This document shows positions 1 through 9,830 of a stretch of 64,000 bases of DNA, piece after piece (within the stretch, counting starts at the first letter, position 1; each line of letters opens with the position of its first letter). The translations under genes were made by a program, and so were the position numbers. Source of the stretch: a bacterium MS4 (GTDB lineage: Bacteria; Bacillota; Clostridia; Oscillospirales; Acutalibacteraceae); the NCBI GenBank assembly GCA_000752215.1, contig CCFG01000011.1, positions 379,109 to 443,108 on the forward strand, in the 5' to 3' direction. The notes below the pieces were generated by a model. It was given only the letters and a program-made list of their open reading frames with translations. It had not been told where the DNA came from and ran no database searches.

Positions 1-1551
1 TTCCAGCAGGGCCGCAAGCTCGGAGTCGCTCATTTCAATGCCGTTCCTTCTGAACTCGCGTTCCAGCTCCGCTTTTCCCTCAACGATATTCTCATCGCGC
101 TTCTCACGTTTAAACCATGCGCGTATTTTATTGCGGGCCTCGCTTGTTTTGACGATTTTCAGCCAGTCACGGCTGGGCCCGCGGGTTTCTTTGGAGGTAA
201 GGACTTCAATGATCTGACCGGTTTTTACTTTGTAATCAATCGGTACAATCCGCTTGTCCACCTTGGCGCCGATCATCCGGTTGCCGACGGCGCTGTGGAT
301 GGCATAGGCAAAGTCGATCACAGTGGAGCCGGACGGCAGGTTAATGACATCGCCTCGCGGCGTAAAGACAAAAACTTCTTCCGGGGCCAGGTCCGATTTG
401 ATGGTGCGCACCAGATCGGTCGCGTCCCCGCTGTCCTTCTGGCTGTCCAGCATCTGGCGGATCCAGGCAAGACGCTGTTCCAGCGAATCGCCGCTCTTCC
501 CGCCAAGGCCGAGCTTATATTTCCAGTGAGCCGCGATTCCGTATTCCGCGGTATGGTGCATTTCCCACGTTCTGATCTGCACCTCGAACGGGATTCCGTC
601 CTTCCCGATCACCGTTGTATGCAGGGATTGGTATAAATTCGGCTTCGGGGTAGAGATATAATCCTTGAACCGGTTCGGAATCGGGCGGTACATGTCGTGA
701 ATAACGCCCAAAACGTTATAACAGTCGTTTACCGTATCAACGATGACGCGTACGGCGTAGATATCGTATATTTCATCCATGGAGCGTCCCTGAATAAACG
801 TCTTTCGGAAAATCCCGTTGATGCTCTTGACTCTTCCTTCCAGATAAACGTTGGGAATCAGCGGCGACACGCGTTCAAAAATACACTTTTTTGTCCGTTC
901 AATAAAGGCTTTCCGCTCATTGCTCCGCAGCTCAAGACTGCTTTCAATCTCCTCATAGGCCACGGGGTCCAGACATCGGAGGGAAAGGTCTTCCAGTTCC
1001 TCTTTCACGGCCCGGATGCCTAGACGGTGCGCAATCGGGGCGTAAACCTCCATGTTTTCCAGCGCCTTGTCGCGCTGCTTCTGCGGCGGCATGAATTCAA
1101 TCGTGCGCATATTGTGCAGGCGGTCGGCCAGCTTAATAATGATGACCCGGATATCCTCCGCCATGGCGATCAGCATTTTGCGCAGGTTCTCCGCCTGCTG
1201 TTCCTCCCGGGAAGAGTACGGAATACGGCCGAGTTTTGTTACGCCGTCCGTCAGGTTGGCAATTTCCGCCCCAAAGCTCTTTTTCAGCTGTTCCAGATTG
1301 ACCGGCGTATCCTCCACGACATCGTGCAGAAGGCCGGCGGCAACGGATTCAGTGTCCATACCCAGTTCCACCAGGATGCACGCAACCGCGACAGGATGGG
1401 AAATATAGGGCGCGCCGGAAAGGCGCTTCTGTTCCTCATGGGATTTTACCGCGAGCTGATAGGCGCGGTCTATCACATCCATGTCATATTCATGTTCACT
1501 TTCCTTGATTAAAGCGACCAAACGGTCATACGTCATTAGCGGCCACGCCAT
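1..1551 (-). CDS. rel: RelA/SpoT family (p)ppGpp synthetase/hydrolase (3' end outside window)
   Basis: Makes and degrades the stringent-response alarmone (p)ppGpp. The visible 517 codons show an N-terminal HD hydrolase domain (LLHDVVEDT near residue 75), the synthetase domain (NRFKDYISTPKPN, YQSLHTTVIG) and a TGS domain beginning VFVFTPRGDVINLP. The ACT/C-terminal part lies beyond base 1. Two in-frame ATGs are possible, at 1536 (MTYDRL) and 1551 (MAWPLM). I prefer 1551 because AAAGGAGG lies about 9 bases upstream of it. The start overlaps the 3' end of recJ, so the two are translationally linked. The recJ-rel order is common in Firmicutes. The single bifunctional architecture is inferred from both domains looking intact. 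Confidence 0.95.
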   Translation of the reverse strand, partial: MAWPLMTYDRLVALIKESEHEYDMDVIDRAYQLAVKSHEEQKRLSGAPYISHPVAVACILVELGMDTESVAAGLLHDVVEDTPVNLEQLKKSFGAEIANLTDGVTKLGRIPYSSREEQQAENLRKMLIAMAEDIRVIIIKLADRLHNMRTIEFMPPQKQRDKALENMEVYAPIAHRLGIRAVKEELEDLSLRCLDPVAYEEIESSLELRSNERKAFIERTKKCIFERVSPLIPNVYLEGRVKSINGIFRKTFIQGRSMDEIYDIYAVRVIVDTVNDCYNVLGVIHDMYRPIPNRFKDYISTPKPNLYQSLHTTVIGKDGIPFEVQIRTWEMHHTAEYGIAAHWKYKLGLGGKSGDSLEQRLAWIRQMLDSQKDSGDATDLVRTIKSDLAPEEVFVFTPRGDVINLPSGSTVIDFAYAIHSAVGNRMIGAKVDKRIVPIDYKVKTGQIIEVLTSKETRGPSRDWLKIVKTSEARNKIRAWFKREKRDENIVEGKAELEREFRRNGIEMSDSELAALLE

Positions 1552-3613
1552 AGGATTCACCCTCCTTTCCCAGAGAATATAAATGATTGAGTATGTTGGA
1601 GCGGAACAAGTCCACTTTCTTTTCCGTATGTACTATTTCTACCGTGCAGATATTGCCGGATTTCTCCAGCGTAATCAGATGATGCTCGGCAAGGACGTCC
1701 AGTGCCGTCAGAAGCTTTGCAAAACCGATCTGCGCAGAGCCGGTTTTCGCCAAAAGGCTTTCCGCTTCCCCGCGAAAGCCGTTCCCCGCACGCACCGCGC
1801 GGTAAACGGCGGCAAATTCGTTCCGGTCCGGTATCAGACCGGAAAGCTCTTCCTGAGACAACGGCTCTTCTCTTTTGGATTTCTCATAAAGCGCAAGCCC
1901 GGCAATGACTTCGTCCAAATCCACATCGGAGCGTTTCAGGTCTTTGATATAGATGGAAAGCGTATTTTTTCCGTTGTACTCCCGCGCTTCCAGCGTGACC
2001 GCAAGGTCGAGCAGATCGCCGGTAGAATACGGGAACTGCTCCAGCGTGGTGCCGAATTTCATGCAGCGTACAGCGGCGTTACCCTGCGTCACAGTTACGC
2101 GCAGATGCTTTCCCCCGCCGACCGGCGTGATGTCGGACAATGTCATATGATACAAACCAAAGAGCGGCGACGGATTTCCCATCCCGAACGGTTCCAGTGC
2201 CTGTACGTATTCGGGAATGTCCAGCGTCAGCTGCTTCGGTTTTAAAAGGCAGTCGATTTTCAAAACGGGAACCGGCATTGGGCCGGAAGCGGCGTAAGCA
2301 TTGATCGTTTTGCGGAACGCGGCGATGTTTTCCGTCGGCAGCGTCAGACCGGCCGCCATCGGGTGCCCGCCGTAGCGGGTAAGCAGCCTGTCGCAGGAAC
2401 GCACCGCTTCAAAAAGGGAAAATCCCTCAATGCTTCTGCCGGAGCCCTTGGCTTCTTCACCGGAATAGGAAATGATAATACTCGGTTTTCCAAACTGCTC
2501 GGTAATTCTGGAAGAAACAATTCCGATGACGCCGTGGTGCCAGTTTTCGCCCTCGATAACCAAAACACGGTCGTAAAGCCGCTGCGGCTGTTCCTTTAAC
2601 TGCTGCAGTGCTTTCTCATATATTTCTCTCTCAATTTGGCGCCGGTATTCATTTTCGTCATTGATATCGCAGGAAAGTTCCCCCGCTTCGTCCGGATACT
2701 CGGTTAACAGCAGACGGACCGCCCTGTCGGGGGAACCGATCCGCCCCGTCGCGTTGATGCGCGGCACAATGGTAAAGGCAATATTTCCGGATGTCAGTTT
2801 CCGCCCTTCCATCCCCGCCTGCTCCAGCAAAGAGCGAAGGCCGAGCCGGTCGGTGCGGGAAATCATCCTGAGTCCCGCTTTGACAAAGCTGCGGTTTTCT
2901 CCCGTCAGCGGAACGATATCGCCGATCGTCCCGATCGCGACGAGATCGGCGTAATTATCGAGAAGAGCCGTTATATCACAGTCTTCCCCTTCCAGAGCCA
3001 TAATCAGCTTAAAAGCGACGCCGACGCCGGAAAAATCTTTATAAGGACTTTTGCAGTCGCTTCGGTAAGGGTCCACAACGGCACAGGCACGCGGCAGTTC
3101 CGTGCGCGGCCGATGATGATCCGTAATTACAACGTCCATGGAAAGACTGTTGGCATAATCGACTTCTTCGATCGACGATATTCCGTTATCCACCGTAACA
3201 ATCAGGCTGACCTGCTGCTCATGCAGTGTTTTGATCGCGTTCCTGTTGAGGCCGTAGCCTTCCCCTTCACGCTCCGGAATATAATACAGCACATTTGCTC
3301 CGCAGGATTCCAGATAGGAATACAGCATTGCGGTAGAGGTAACCCCGTCGGCGTCGTAATCCCCGTAAACCGCTATTTTTTCAAATCCGTCTACAGCGCT
3401 TAAAACACGGTCAGCCGCCTGACGCATATCGGCCATCAGAAACGGATCGGAAAAAGTCAGTTCGGACTGAAACAGCTCTCGGATGTGCTCCGGCTCTGTA
3501 ATTCCCCGTGCCTGCAGCAAAACCGCCAGGAGTTCTGGGATTCCTGTTTCATTCGATATTTTTTGCGCAGATCGGCCGTCACAAGGAAAGACCTGCCACT
3601 TTTTTATACTCAC
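1526..3613 (-). CDS. recJ: Single-stranded-DNA-specific exonuclease RecJ
   Basis: 5'-3' single-strand DNA exonuclease of the DHH phosphoesterase family, acting in recombination and repair. The 695-residue protein has the first metal motif DYDADG at residues 85-90, VDNG near 141 and the family-defining DHH at 165-167. A DHHA1-type domain follows (GGHPMAAGLTL near 420), then an OB-fold region and a C-terminal extension of about 130 residues. Start is GTG at 3613, with AGGTG about 8 bases upstream. A sigma-A promoter (TTGAAT-17-TACAAT) lies just ahead. The 3' end overlaps rel by about 26 bases. The C-terminal extension is longer than in E. coli RecJ, as usual in Firmicutes. Confidence 0.95.
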   Translation of the reverse strand: MSIKKWQVFPCDGRSAQKISNETGIPELLAVLLQARGITEPEHIRELFQSELTFSDPFLMADMRQAADRVLSAVDGFEKIAVYGDYDADGVTSTAMLYSYLESCGANVLYYIPEREGEGYGLNRNAIKTLHEQQVSLIVTVDNGISSIEEVDYANSLSMDVVITDHHRPRTELPRACAVVDPYRSDCKSPYKDFSGVGVAFKLIMALEGEDCDITALLDNYADLVAIGTIGDIVPLTGENRSFVKAGLRMISRTDRLGLRSLLEQAGMEGRKLTSGNIAFTIVPRINATGRIGSPDRAVRLLLTEYPDEAGELSCDINDENEYRRQIEREIYEKALQQLKEQPQRLYDRVLVIEGENWHHGVIGIVSSRITEQFGKPSIIISYSGEEAKGSGRSIEGFSLFEAVRSCDRLLTRYGGHPMAAGLTLPTENIAAFRKTINAYAASGPMPVPVLKIDCLLKPKQLTLDIPEYVQALEPFGMGNPSPLFGLYHMTLSDITPVGGGKHLRVTVTQGNAAVRCMKFGTTLEQFPYSTGDLLDLAVTLEAREYNGKNTLSIYIKDLKRSDVDLDEVIAGLALYEKSKREEPLSQEELSGLIPDRNEFAAVYRAVRAGNGFRGEAESLLAKTGSAQIGFAKLLTALDVLAEHHLITLEKSGNICTVEIVHTEKKVDLFRSNILNHLYSLGKEGESYGVAANDV

Positions 3614-3639
3614 GCACTACACCTGCCCCATAATTTCTT

Positions 3640-3668
3640 ATTGTATCATTTTGATAAAAAATATTCAA
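3640..3668 (-). promoter_or_regulatory. Sigma-A promoter of recJ-rel
   Basis: Minus-strand TTGAAT (3663-3668) and TACAAT (3640-3645) separated by 17 bases, about 27 bases upstream of the recJ GTG. Position and spacing fit a housekeeping promoter. Confidence 0.6.
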
Positions 3669-3720
3669 TATTTATCTGCATCCTATCACATCGAAGCGGC
3701 CACGGTTCTCCATGCATAAT

Positions 3721-3783
3721 AACAAAAAGCCACCGATGACCGCCGGCGACCACAGAAACGGGTCAGCCGGACAGACCGGTGGC
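3721..3783 (-). terminator. Terminator after secDF
   Basis: On the minus strand a long hairpin with outer arms GCCACCG/CGGTGGC and inner CCGGC/GCCGG is followed by TTTTTGTTATT. It lies 38 bases after the secF stop and ahead of the recJ promoter. Confidence 0.75.
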
Positions 3784-3820
3784 ATGGATTCAAATAACGG
3801 TTTTCACCCGCGTAAAAGCC

Positions 3821-4777
3821 TTAAGCGTTTGCCTGCGCCCTTTTTGCAGCCTTGTGGTTCTGCCACATGACATACATCGGACCGGCAACGCAGACGGAGG
3901 AATAGCAGCCGGTGATAATACCGACCATCATCGGCAGGGCGAACGTCGTTACACTGCTCAGGCCGTAAACAGCGCCGACAATATACACCGTCGCAATGGA
4001 GGAAAAGGTGCATCCGGCGGTATAGAGGGAACGGGTAAAGGTCTGATTGATACTGGTATTGACCAGAACCGAATACGGAGTCTTCGGTCCAAGCAGCCTG
4101 CGGTTTTCTCTGATACGGTCGTAAATGATGATGGTATCGTTCAGAGAATATCCCAAAATGGTCAGAACCACCGCAATAAAGCTGTCGTTGAGCGGCATTC
4201 TGAAGATAATAAAGGTAAAGTAAACCATTGCGATATCGTGCAGAAGGGCGATAATCGCCATAACGCCTGCGGACATACCGCCAATTTTCTTAAACCTGAG
4301 CGCGACATAAAAAATCAGAAGCAGGAAGGCAATCGCAATCGCCGCGATACATTTTGCAAAGAAGTTACGTCCCATGGACGGATTAATGGAGCTTGATTCG
4401 ACAACCTGGAAACCCGCGTTCGGGTACTTCGCTGTAAGCGCTTTGGCAATTGCCTGCTGGTTGTCAATGGAAATGGAATCCGTTCCCGCAAAGGAAATGG
4501 AAACGTTGTTTTTTGCTTCCGAGCCGTCGGCGGATTTCACGCTCTCAAGGATACGGACGGTAACATCCTTTTGCGTGGTATCCTGAACGATCTTCTCTAC
4601 ATCCTCCTGTACAATCTTTCCGGTGTAGGAATATTTGATGACCGCGCCGCCGGTAAACTGAATGTCGAGCTGGGTGCCAAAAATGATATTGAAAATCAGA
4701 CCGATGGCCATGATTCCGATGGAAATGCCGAAAAAGATTTTTCTGTTTTCAAAAAATTTGATGTGAAAGGTTTTCAT
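3821..4777 (-). CDS. secF: Protein translocase subunit SecF
   Basis: Membrane partner of SecD that uses the proton-motive force to help pull secreted proteins through SecYEG. The 318-residue protein has one N-terminal membrane segment (about residues 12-32), an extracytoplasmic domain with FTGGAVIKY, and five C-terminal membrane segments including the conserved region around LTILGYSLNDTIIIYDRIREN. ATG at 4777 is preferred over the upstream in-frame ATG at 4801 because GGAGGTGCCGCAAA precedes it. The start overlaps the secD stop (ATGA), indicating coupled translation. secD and secF are separate genes here, unlike the fused secDF of Bacillus subtilis. Confidence 0.95.
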   Translation of the reverse strand: MKTFHIKFFENRKIFFGISIGIMAIGLIFNIIFGTQLDIQFTGGAVIKYSYTGKIVQEDVEKIVQDTTQKDVTVRILESVKSADGSEAKNNVSISFAGTDSISIDNQQAIAKALTAKYPNAGFQVVESSSINPSMGRNFFAKCIAAIAIAFLLLIFYVALRFKKIGGMSAGVMAIIALLHDIAMVYFTFIIFRMPLNDSFIAVVLTILGYSLNDTIIIYDRIRENRRLLGPKTPYSVLVNTSINQTFTRSLYTAGCTFSSIATVYIVGAVYGLSSVTTFALPMMVGIITGCYSSVCVAGPMYVMWQNHKAAKRAQANA

Positions 4778-6183
4778 TTTGCGGCACCTCCATATAACCA
4801 TTTGCTGCGTGCGAACTTAAACCCGGAAAGGGACTTTGTCATCAGGCGGGTCGCCGTTACGCCGAACACGAAGTTGCCGACAATACCAATGAGCAGAGTA
4901 TAACCGAAGGAATAAATGGAACCGGTGGTCGACGGGCCAAAGATCATGGAAAGAATGTTCGTCGGTCCGAAAACGCCCATCAGGATAAGAGCAACGATAA
5001 TAACGGTGATATTGCCGTCGAAAATCGCCCAGAAGCTGTTGTCGTCACCCTTCTGGATCGCGCCGTCAAGCGTTTTGCCCGCCCACAGTTCCTCTTTAAT
5101 TCTGGATGCGGTAATGATATTTGCGTCCACGCCCATGCCGATGGAAAGGATAATACCGGCAATACCGGGCAGGGTCATGGTGAAGCTGTTTACAAACGGG
5201 AAGTAACCGGAAACAGCCGCAAAGGAAAGCGCGATCTGGCCAAGCAGCGCAATAATCGCAACAAAACCGGGAAGTCTGAAAACGAAAAGCATAAAGATAC
5301 AAATGATAGCGAATGCAATGCAGCCGGCAATCAGCATGGCGTGCAGGGAAGAAGCTCCCAGCAGAGGGCTGATCGTGCTGAAGTTTGTAGTGGTAAGCTT
5401 AAAGGGAAGCGCACCGGCAGTGATTTTGTTTGCCAGGGCGGATGCTTCCGCAGCGGTAAAATTGCCTTCAATAGAGCATTTACCGTCCGTAATGACCGCG
5501 TTGACCGTCGGGCTGGAAATCATCACATCGTCCATCCAGATGGAAATAACCTGACCTTGCAGGCGCTCAGTCGCTTCCGCAAATTTTTCGGTTCCGCTGT
5601 CGTTCAGTTCAAGGCCGACCATGTACTTGGAGGTACCGCTTGTCTGGTCCTGAGACATCTCTGCCTTGGCGCTCTTAATGTCGCTGCCCTGCAGGATGAT
5701 GGCGTCTGCGGTAGTTCCCTTCGGGGTTTTATAGACGGGTTGTCCATCGGCGTCTGTTTCCGTCGTCGTGTACTCGCCGCCCTCGCGGAAGGTAAGCAAC
5801 GCTGTTGCGGAAAGCTCCTGGATTGCGCTTTCCGGGTCAAAAGTGGTTTCGCCGTTCTTCCACGGGAAGCGGACAATAATCCGGTCATGATCGTAGTCCG
5901 TATACAACTCATAATCGGTAATGTGTTTGCTGGTCATACGAACTTCAATAATGGATTTGGCGGAATCAATTTGTTCCTTGGTTGCCTTAGTCGAAGTTGC
6001 GGGGCTGAACGTAGCCTCGACGCCGCCGTTGATGTCAATTCCCCATCTAATGTCGCTTACACCCTTTATGTAGGTGTTCGAATTATCCCCGTTTTGTCCC
6101 TTAATACCAAAAGTAGCGGTATAAGTTAAAAACAGTATGAGGAGGGCGACGATGAAAAAAACTGGTTTTGCTACTCGCTTCAT
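4774..6183 (-). CDS. secD: Protein translocase subunit SecD
   Basis: Partner of SecF in proton-driven late steps of protein export. The 469-residue protein starts at the ATG at 6183 (MKRVAKPVFF), with GGAGG 7 bases upstream. The longer frame back to 6279 reads through the promoter and is not real. TM1 lies at about residues 6-24, followed by the P1 domain with WGIDINGGVEATF (the D-x-x-GG motif of SecD). The C-terminal part carries the remaining membrane segments, including the GMGVDANII region. It is the first gene of a two-gene operon with its own sigma-A promoter. Confidence 0.95.
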   Translation of the reverse strand: MKRVAKPVFFIVALLILFLTYTATFGIKGQNGDNSNTYIKGVSDIRWGIDINGGVEATFSPATSTKATKEQIDSAKSIIEVRMTSKHITDYELYTDYDHDRIIVRFPWKNGETTFDPESAIQELSATALLTFREGGEYTTTETDADGQPVYKTPKGTTADAIILQGSDIKSAKAEMSQDQTSGTSKYMVGLELNDSGTEKFAEATERLQGQVISIWMDDVMISSPTVNAVITDGKCSIEGNFTAAEASALANKITAGALPFKLTTTNFSTISPLLGASSLHAMLIAGCIAFAIICIFMLFVFRLPGFVAIIALLGQIALSFAAVSGYFPFVNSFTMTLPGIAGIILSIGMGVDANIITASRIKEELWAGKTLDGAIQKGDDNSFWAIFDGNITVIIVALILMGVFGPTNILSMIFGPSTTGSIYSFGYTLLIGIVGNFVFGVTATRLMTKSLSGFKFARSKWLYGGAAK

Positions 6184-6238
6184 TCGTAAATCCTCCAATT
6201 TTGGTGTTCTGTGAATCCTCGCAGACGTAACAAAGTTT

Positions 6239-6267
6239 ATTATATTGTTATTGCCCCAAAAAGTCAA
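6239..6267 (-). promoter_or_regulatory. Sigma-A promoter of secDF
   Basis: Minus-strand TTGACT (6262-6267), a 17-base spacer and perfect TATAAT (6239-6244), about 55 bases upstream of the secD ATG. Confidence 0.75.
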
Positions 6268-6297
6268 TCGATTTGGCAAGATTATTAACGGATACAG

Positions 6298-6326
6298 TCA
6301 AAAAAAGAAAGGGAGCAGCGCTCCCC
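6298..6326 (-). terminator. Terminator after the aminotransferase gene
   Basis: The minus strand reads GGGAGC-GCT-GCTCCC followed by TTTCTTTTTTT, immediately after the stop at 6332. Confidence 0.8.
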
Positions 6327-6331
6327 TTCCC

Positions 6332-7612
6332 CTATTTGCTTAACAGCTTTTCCGCCGCCGCCAGCTGAACACAGATACAGAACAATTCCATCGCCTGTTC
6401 CAGTTCCGCTACGGGCGGGTAAGTCGGAGCAACCCGGATATTCCTGTCGTTCGGGTCCTTGCCGTACGGATACGTAGCGCCCGCGCCGGTAAGGGTGACT
6501 CCGGCCTCCCTGCAGAGCGAAACCACGCGCTTTGCGCAGCCGTCCAGAACATCCACGCTGACAAAGTAACCGCCGTTCGGGTTGGTCCATTCGGCAACCC
6601 CCTTGCCTCCCAGCTCCGATTTCAGGCTGGAGATCACCGTCCGGAATTTCGGTTCCAGCAAAGCACGGTGTTTTGCCATGTGCTTCATTACGCCGTCCAT
6701 ATCCTTGAGAAAATAAATGTGGCGGAGCTGATTCAGCTTATCCGGCCCGATCGTCTGGAAGGAATAATGCTCCCTCAGGACGGCGAGGTTGCTTTCGCTT
6801 GCCCCCATGGCCGCGATACCCGCGCCCGGGAAGGTGATCTTGCTGGTGGAAGAAAAGAAGATAGGCAAATCGATATTGTTATATTTCCGGCATTCGTGCC
6901 AAAGGTTCAGCAAGGTGTCCGGAGTATCCGTCAGGTCATGAACACAGTAGGCGTTATCCCAGAAGATTTTAAAATCCTTTGCCGCCGGCTTCAGGGCCGC
7001 AAACCGCCGGACCGTTTCATTGGAATAGGTAATACCCGTGGGGTTGGAATATTTCGGCACGCACCAGATTCCCTTAATCGCCGCATCGTCCGCGATCAGC
7101 TTCTCCACCACATCCATGTCCGGACCGGTGGCAAGCATCGGCACGGCAATCAGCTCAAAGCCGAAATATTCGGTGATGGCAAAATGCCTGTCGTAGCCGG
7201 GCGAAGGGCACAGAAATTTAACAGGACCCTGTCTGCCCCACGGCTCGCAGCCTGCAAAGCCATGCGTCATGGCACAGGATATCGCGTCAAACATCATGTT
7301 CAGGCTGGAATTTCCGCCGACGATGATATTATGATCGTCCACGCCCATCATTTCCGCGAACAGCTCCCTCAGTTCCGGCAGGCCGTCCGGCAGACCATAA
7401 TTGCGGCAGTCGTCTCCGGTTGAAGAATGCATATCGGAACCTGAATTCAGAGTATCCAGCATTTTCATGGAAAGATTCAGCTGATCCGTCGCCGGTTTTC
7501 CACGCGCCATATTCAGTTTAAGGCCCTGGGCTTTAAACTGGTCGTAGCGGTTCTGTAAGTCTGCTTTCACTTTTGACAGCTCGGAATCTGACATGGATAA
7601 AAATTGCAACAT
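6332..7612 (-). CDS. Class I/II-fold PLP aminotransferase (aspartate aminotransferase-like)
   Basis: Pyridoxal-phosphate aminotransferase of the branch related to actinobacterial AspT-type aspartate aminotransferases. It is probably cytosolic and uses aspartate or glutamate as donor; the exact substrate cannot be read from sequence. The 426-residue protein shows the N-terminal NMARGKPATDQL motif, NYGLPDGLPELRELF, the cofactor-stacking region CPSPGYDRHF, NPTGITYSNETVRRF, and the Schiff-base lysine in SSTSKITFPGAG. The start is chosen at the ATG at 7612 (MLQFLSM), 7 bases after AGGGAG; the ATG at 7618 is a close alternative. The gene stands alone between its own promoter and terminator. Confidence 0.85.
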   Translation of the reverse strand: MLQFLSMSDSELSKVKADLQNRYDQFKAQGLKLNMARGKPATDQLNLSMKMLDTLNSGSDMHSSTGDDCRNYGLPDGLPELRELFAEMMGVDDHNIIVGGNSSLNMMFDAISCAMTHGFAGCEPWGRQGPVKFLCPSPGYDRHFAITEYFGFELIAVPMLATGPDMDVVEKLIADDAAIKGIWCVPKYSNPTGITYSNETVRRFAALKPAAKDFKIFWDNAYCVHDLTDTPDTLLNLWHECRKYNNIDLPIFFSSTSKITFPGAGIAAMGASESNLAVLREHYSFQTIGPDKLNQLRHIYFLKDMDGVMKHMAKHRALLEPKFRTVISSLKSELGGKGVAEWTNPNGGYFVSVDVLDGCAKRVVSLCREAGVTLTGAGATYPYGKDPNDRNIRVAPTYPPVAELEQAMELFCICVQLAAAEKLLSK

Positions 7613-7660
7613 GAGCATCTCCCTATCATAATATGCAAAATACATATGTAAACTCCTATT

Positions 7661-7689
7661 ATTCTAATATATGCCGTGACGAAATGCAA
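7661..7689 (-). promoter_or_regulatory. Sigma-A promoter of the aminotransferase gene
   Basis: Minus-strand TTGCAT (7684-7689), a 17-base spacer and TAGAAT (7661-7666), about 50 bases ahead of the chosen start. Confidence 0.6.
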
Positions 7690-7800
7690 GTTTAAAATAA
7701 AATTCCTGCATTTTCATCAATCTTCATGAAATTAGAATCCTAAGAACCCATTTCTATGTATTACATTTTAGGAAGCTGCCCAAAAGGGTTTCGATGGAAA

Positions 7801-8193
7801 TTACTTCAAATACTGCGCAAGCTCAATGTCCACCTTCTGGATATGATTCAGAAGCCAGTTCATCAGAAAATAATTGGTTTTGGATACCAGCGCGATGGAA
7901 GCGCCTTCTTTTGAAAGATCGTTTTTCAGATCGGCAATCTGTTTCTTAAAATACTCATGCAGTTCCTTATGCTCTTTGTACTTCGGATAGGTGCTGCTTC
8001 TCTGCAGCTTTTCCTCGTCCGAAAAATGCTTGATGGTATAGCCCTCCAGAAACTCCAGCGTTTTGAAAATTTCTTCCTTGCCCTTGCCCTGATTGCAGGC
8101 GGCAAAGAGCTGGTCGATCCGGTCGCACAGCTCCTTGTGCTCCCCGTCAATCAGAGGCACGCCGATTTTCAGGCTTTCTTTCCACATTGCCAT
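7801..8193 (-). CDS. Bacteriohemerythrin
   Basis: Small oxygen-binding diiron protein, cytosolic, thought to sense, scavenge or carry oxygen in anaerobes. All seven metal ligands are visible in the 130-residue chain: His19 (DGEH), His56 and Glu60 (KHFSDEE), His75 and His79 (YKEHKELH), His117 and Asp122 (NHIQKVD). The four-helix domain is the whole protein, with no fused sensor or receptor. ATG at 8193 is chosen (MAMWKESL) with GAAGGG upstream; a GTG nine bases earlier is in frame. It follows asnS by about 50 bases on the same strand and may be co-transcribed with it. Confidence 0.93.
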   Translation of the reverse strand: MAMWKESLKIGVPLIDGEHKELCDRIDQLFAACNQGKGKEEIFKTLEFLEGYTIKHFSDEEKLQRSSTYPKYKEHKELHEYFKKQIADLKNDLSKEGASIALVSKTNYFLMNWLLNHIQKVDIELAQYLK

Positions 8194-8244
8194 AAAAAAC
8201 ACATCCCTTCTATTTCCTATATCAGATCCCCCAAAATTTCCTTA

Positions 8245-9639
8245 TTAAAATTCCGCCGTGCCGGTCGTGCGCGGGAAAGGCAGCACGTCGCGGATATTGG
8301 CGATTCCTGTCAGATACATGACCAGACGCTCAAAGCCAAGGCCGTAACCGGCGTGCTTTGTGCCGCCGTAGCGCCTCAGGTCGAGGTACCACCAGTAATT
8401 TTCCTCATCCAGATGGAAATCCTTCATGCGCTGCTGCAAAACGTCCATGCGCTCCTCGCGCTGGCTGCCGCCGATTATTTCGCCGATTCCCGGCACCAGT
8501 AGGTCTACCGCCGCCACCGTTTTGCCGTCGTCATTCAGACGCATATAGAATGCTTTGATTTCCTTCGGATAATCGGTCACAAAAACCGGCTTTCCGTAAA
8601 CCTTTTCCGTCAGATATTTCTCGTGCTCGGTCTGAAGGTCGGTTCCCCACTCCACTTTATACTCAAACTGGCCGTTGTTTTTTTTCAGAAGCTCAACCGC
8701 CTCAGTATAGGTCACGCGGGCAAAATCGGAATCGACGACATTTTGCAGACGATCCACAAGGCCCTTGTCGACAAACTGATTAAAGAACGCGATATCGTCC
8801 GGACAGGTCTCCATAACATATCCGATGACGAATTTAATCATCGCTTCCGCCAGTTCCATGTCGTCCTGCAGGTCGGCGAACGCAATTTCCGGCTCTATCA
8901 TCCAGAATTCCGCCGCGTGGCGCTGGGTATAGGATTTTTCCGCACGGAAGGTCGGGCCGAAGGTGTATACCTTTCCAAAAGCCATGGCCATGCACTCGGC
9001 TTCAAGCTGCCCCGAAACCGTCAGCGAAGTATGCTTCTGGAAAAAGTCTTGTGAATAGTCCACCGCACCGCTTTCCGTCCGGGGAGGGTTGTCCGCGTCC
9101 AGCGTGGTCACGGTGAACATCTCTCCCGCTCCCTCACAGTCGCTGCCGGTAATCAGCGGAGTATGGACATAGACAAAATCATTTTCATTGAAAAATTTAT
9201 GAATCGCAAACGCGGCGGCGGAACGGATGCGGAACGCCGCGCTGAACGTATTGGTGCGCGGGCGCAGATGGGCGATCGTACGCAGATATTCCAGAGAATG
9301 GCGTTTTTTCTGAAGGGGATAATCCGGCGTGGACTGGCCATCCACCTCTACCTGCGCGGCATGGATTTCAAAAGGCTGCTTCGCTTCGGGCGTTATAAGC
9401 AGTTCGCCCGACACCGTAAGAGCCGAACCCACATTCAGCTTTGCGATCTCTGTAAAATTAGAAATTTTATCGGATTCAAATACAATCTGAACTCCCTTAA
9501 AGCAGCTTCCGTCATTCAGTTCAATAAAACCAAGCGCTTTGGAATCCCGGATCGTGCGTACCCAGCCGCAAACCATGACGGTTTTCCCGCCGAGTTCCGC
9601 CGTTTTGGAATATAATTCGGCTATTTCAGTCCTTTTCAA
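8245..9639 (-). CDS. asnS: Asparaginyl-tRNA synthetase
   Basis: Charges tRNA-Asn with asparagine. The 464-residue length is typical. An N-terminal OB-fold anticodon-binding domain ([14 protein letters not shown] near residue 20) precedes the class II catalytic core. Motif 2 is [21 protein letters not shown], and motif 3 is [13 protein letters not shown] near the C-terminus. The ending [12 protein letters not shown] is characteristic of AsnS rather than AspRS. Start is TTG at 9639 with AGGAGG 7 bases upstream; no ATG in the region fits the ribosome site better. An upstream minus-strand TATAAT lies near 9685. Confidence 0.96.
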   Translation of the reverse strand: MKRTEIAELYSKTAELGGKTVMVCGWVRTIRDSKALGFIELNDGSCFKGVQIVFESDKISNFTEIAKLNVGSALTVSGELLITPEAKQPFEIHAAQVEVDGQSTPDYPLQKKRHSLEYLRTIAHLRPRTNTFSAAFRIRSAAAFAIHKFFNENDFVYVHTPLITGSDCEGAGEMFTVTTLDADNPPRTESGAVDYSQDFFQKHTSLTVSGQLEAECMAMAFGKVYTFGPTFRAEKSYTQRHAAEFWMIEPEIAFADLQDDMELAEAMIKFVIGYVMETCPDDIAFFNQFVDKGLVDRLQNVVDSDFARVTYTEAVELLKKNNGQFEYKVEWGTDLQTEHEKYLTEKVYGKPVFVTDYPKEIKAFYMRLNDDGKTVAAVDLLVPGIGEIIGGSQREERMDVLQQRMKDFHLDEENYWWYLDLRRYGGTKHAGYGLGFERLVMYLTGIANIRDVLPFPRTTGTAEF

Positions 9640-9682
9640 GCTGATACCTCCTAAATATTAGCAACTTATGAATTATTCTTAT

Positions 9683-9709
9683 ATTATAACACGAAGCTAC
9701 TCTGTGCAA
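9683..9709 (-). promoter_or_regulatory. Possible asnS promoter
   Basis: Minus-strand TTGCAC (9704-9709) and TATAAT (9683-9688) with a short 15-base spacer, 44 bases ahead of the TTG start. The -10 box is perfect, but the spacing is tight, so confidence is limited. Confidence 0.4.
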
Positions 9710-9761
9710 TACCAAAAACGCAGGAATTTCCGCAAAACTTCAAATATCTGCAAATTAGGGG

Positions 9762-9790
9762 TTGATTTTTCCCGGAACATTCGATATAAT
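9762..9790 (+). promoter_or_regulatory. Sigma-A promoter of tRNA-Ser
   Basis: TTGATT (9762-9767), a 17-base spacer and perfect TATAAT (9785-9790), 40 bases upstream of the tRNA. Confidence 0.7.
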
Positions 9791-9830
9791 ATCAGAGTTG
9801 CCTGATGTGAGAGCAACTTAATTGCCACTT

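Noticed and set aside
5341-6129. 262-residue plus-strand frame opposite secD
   Set aside because: Antisense shadow of a well-supported gene, with no ribosome site or recognisable domain.
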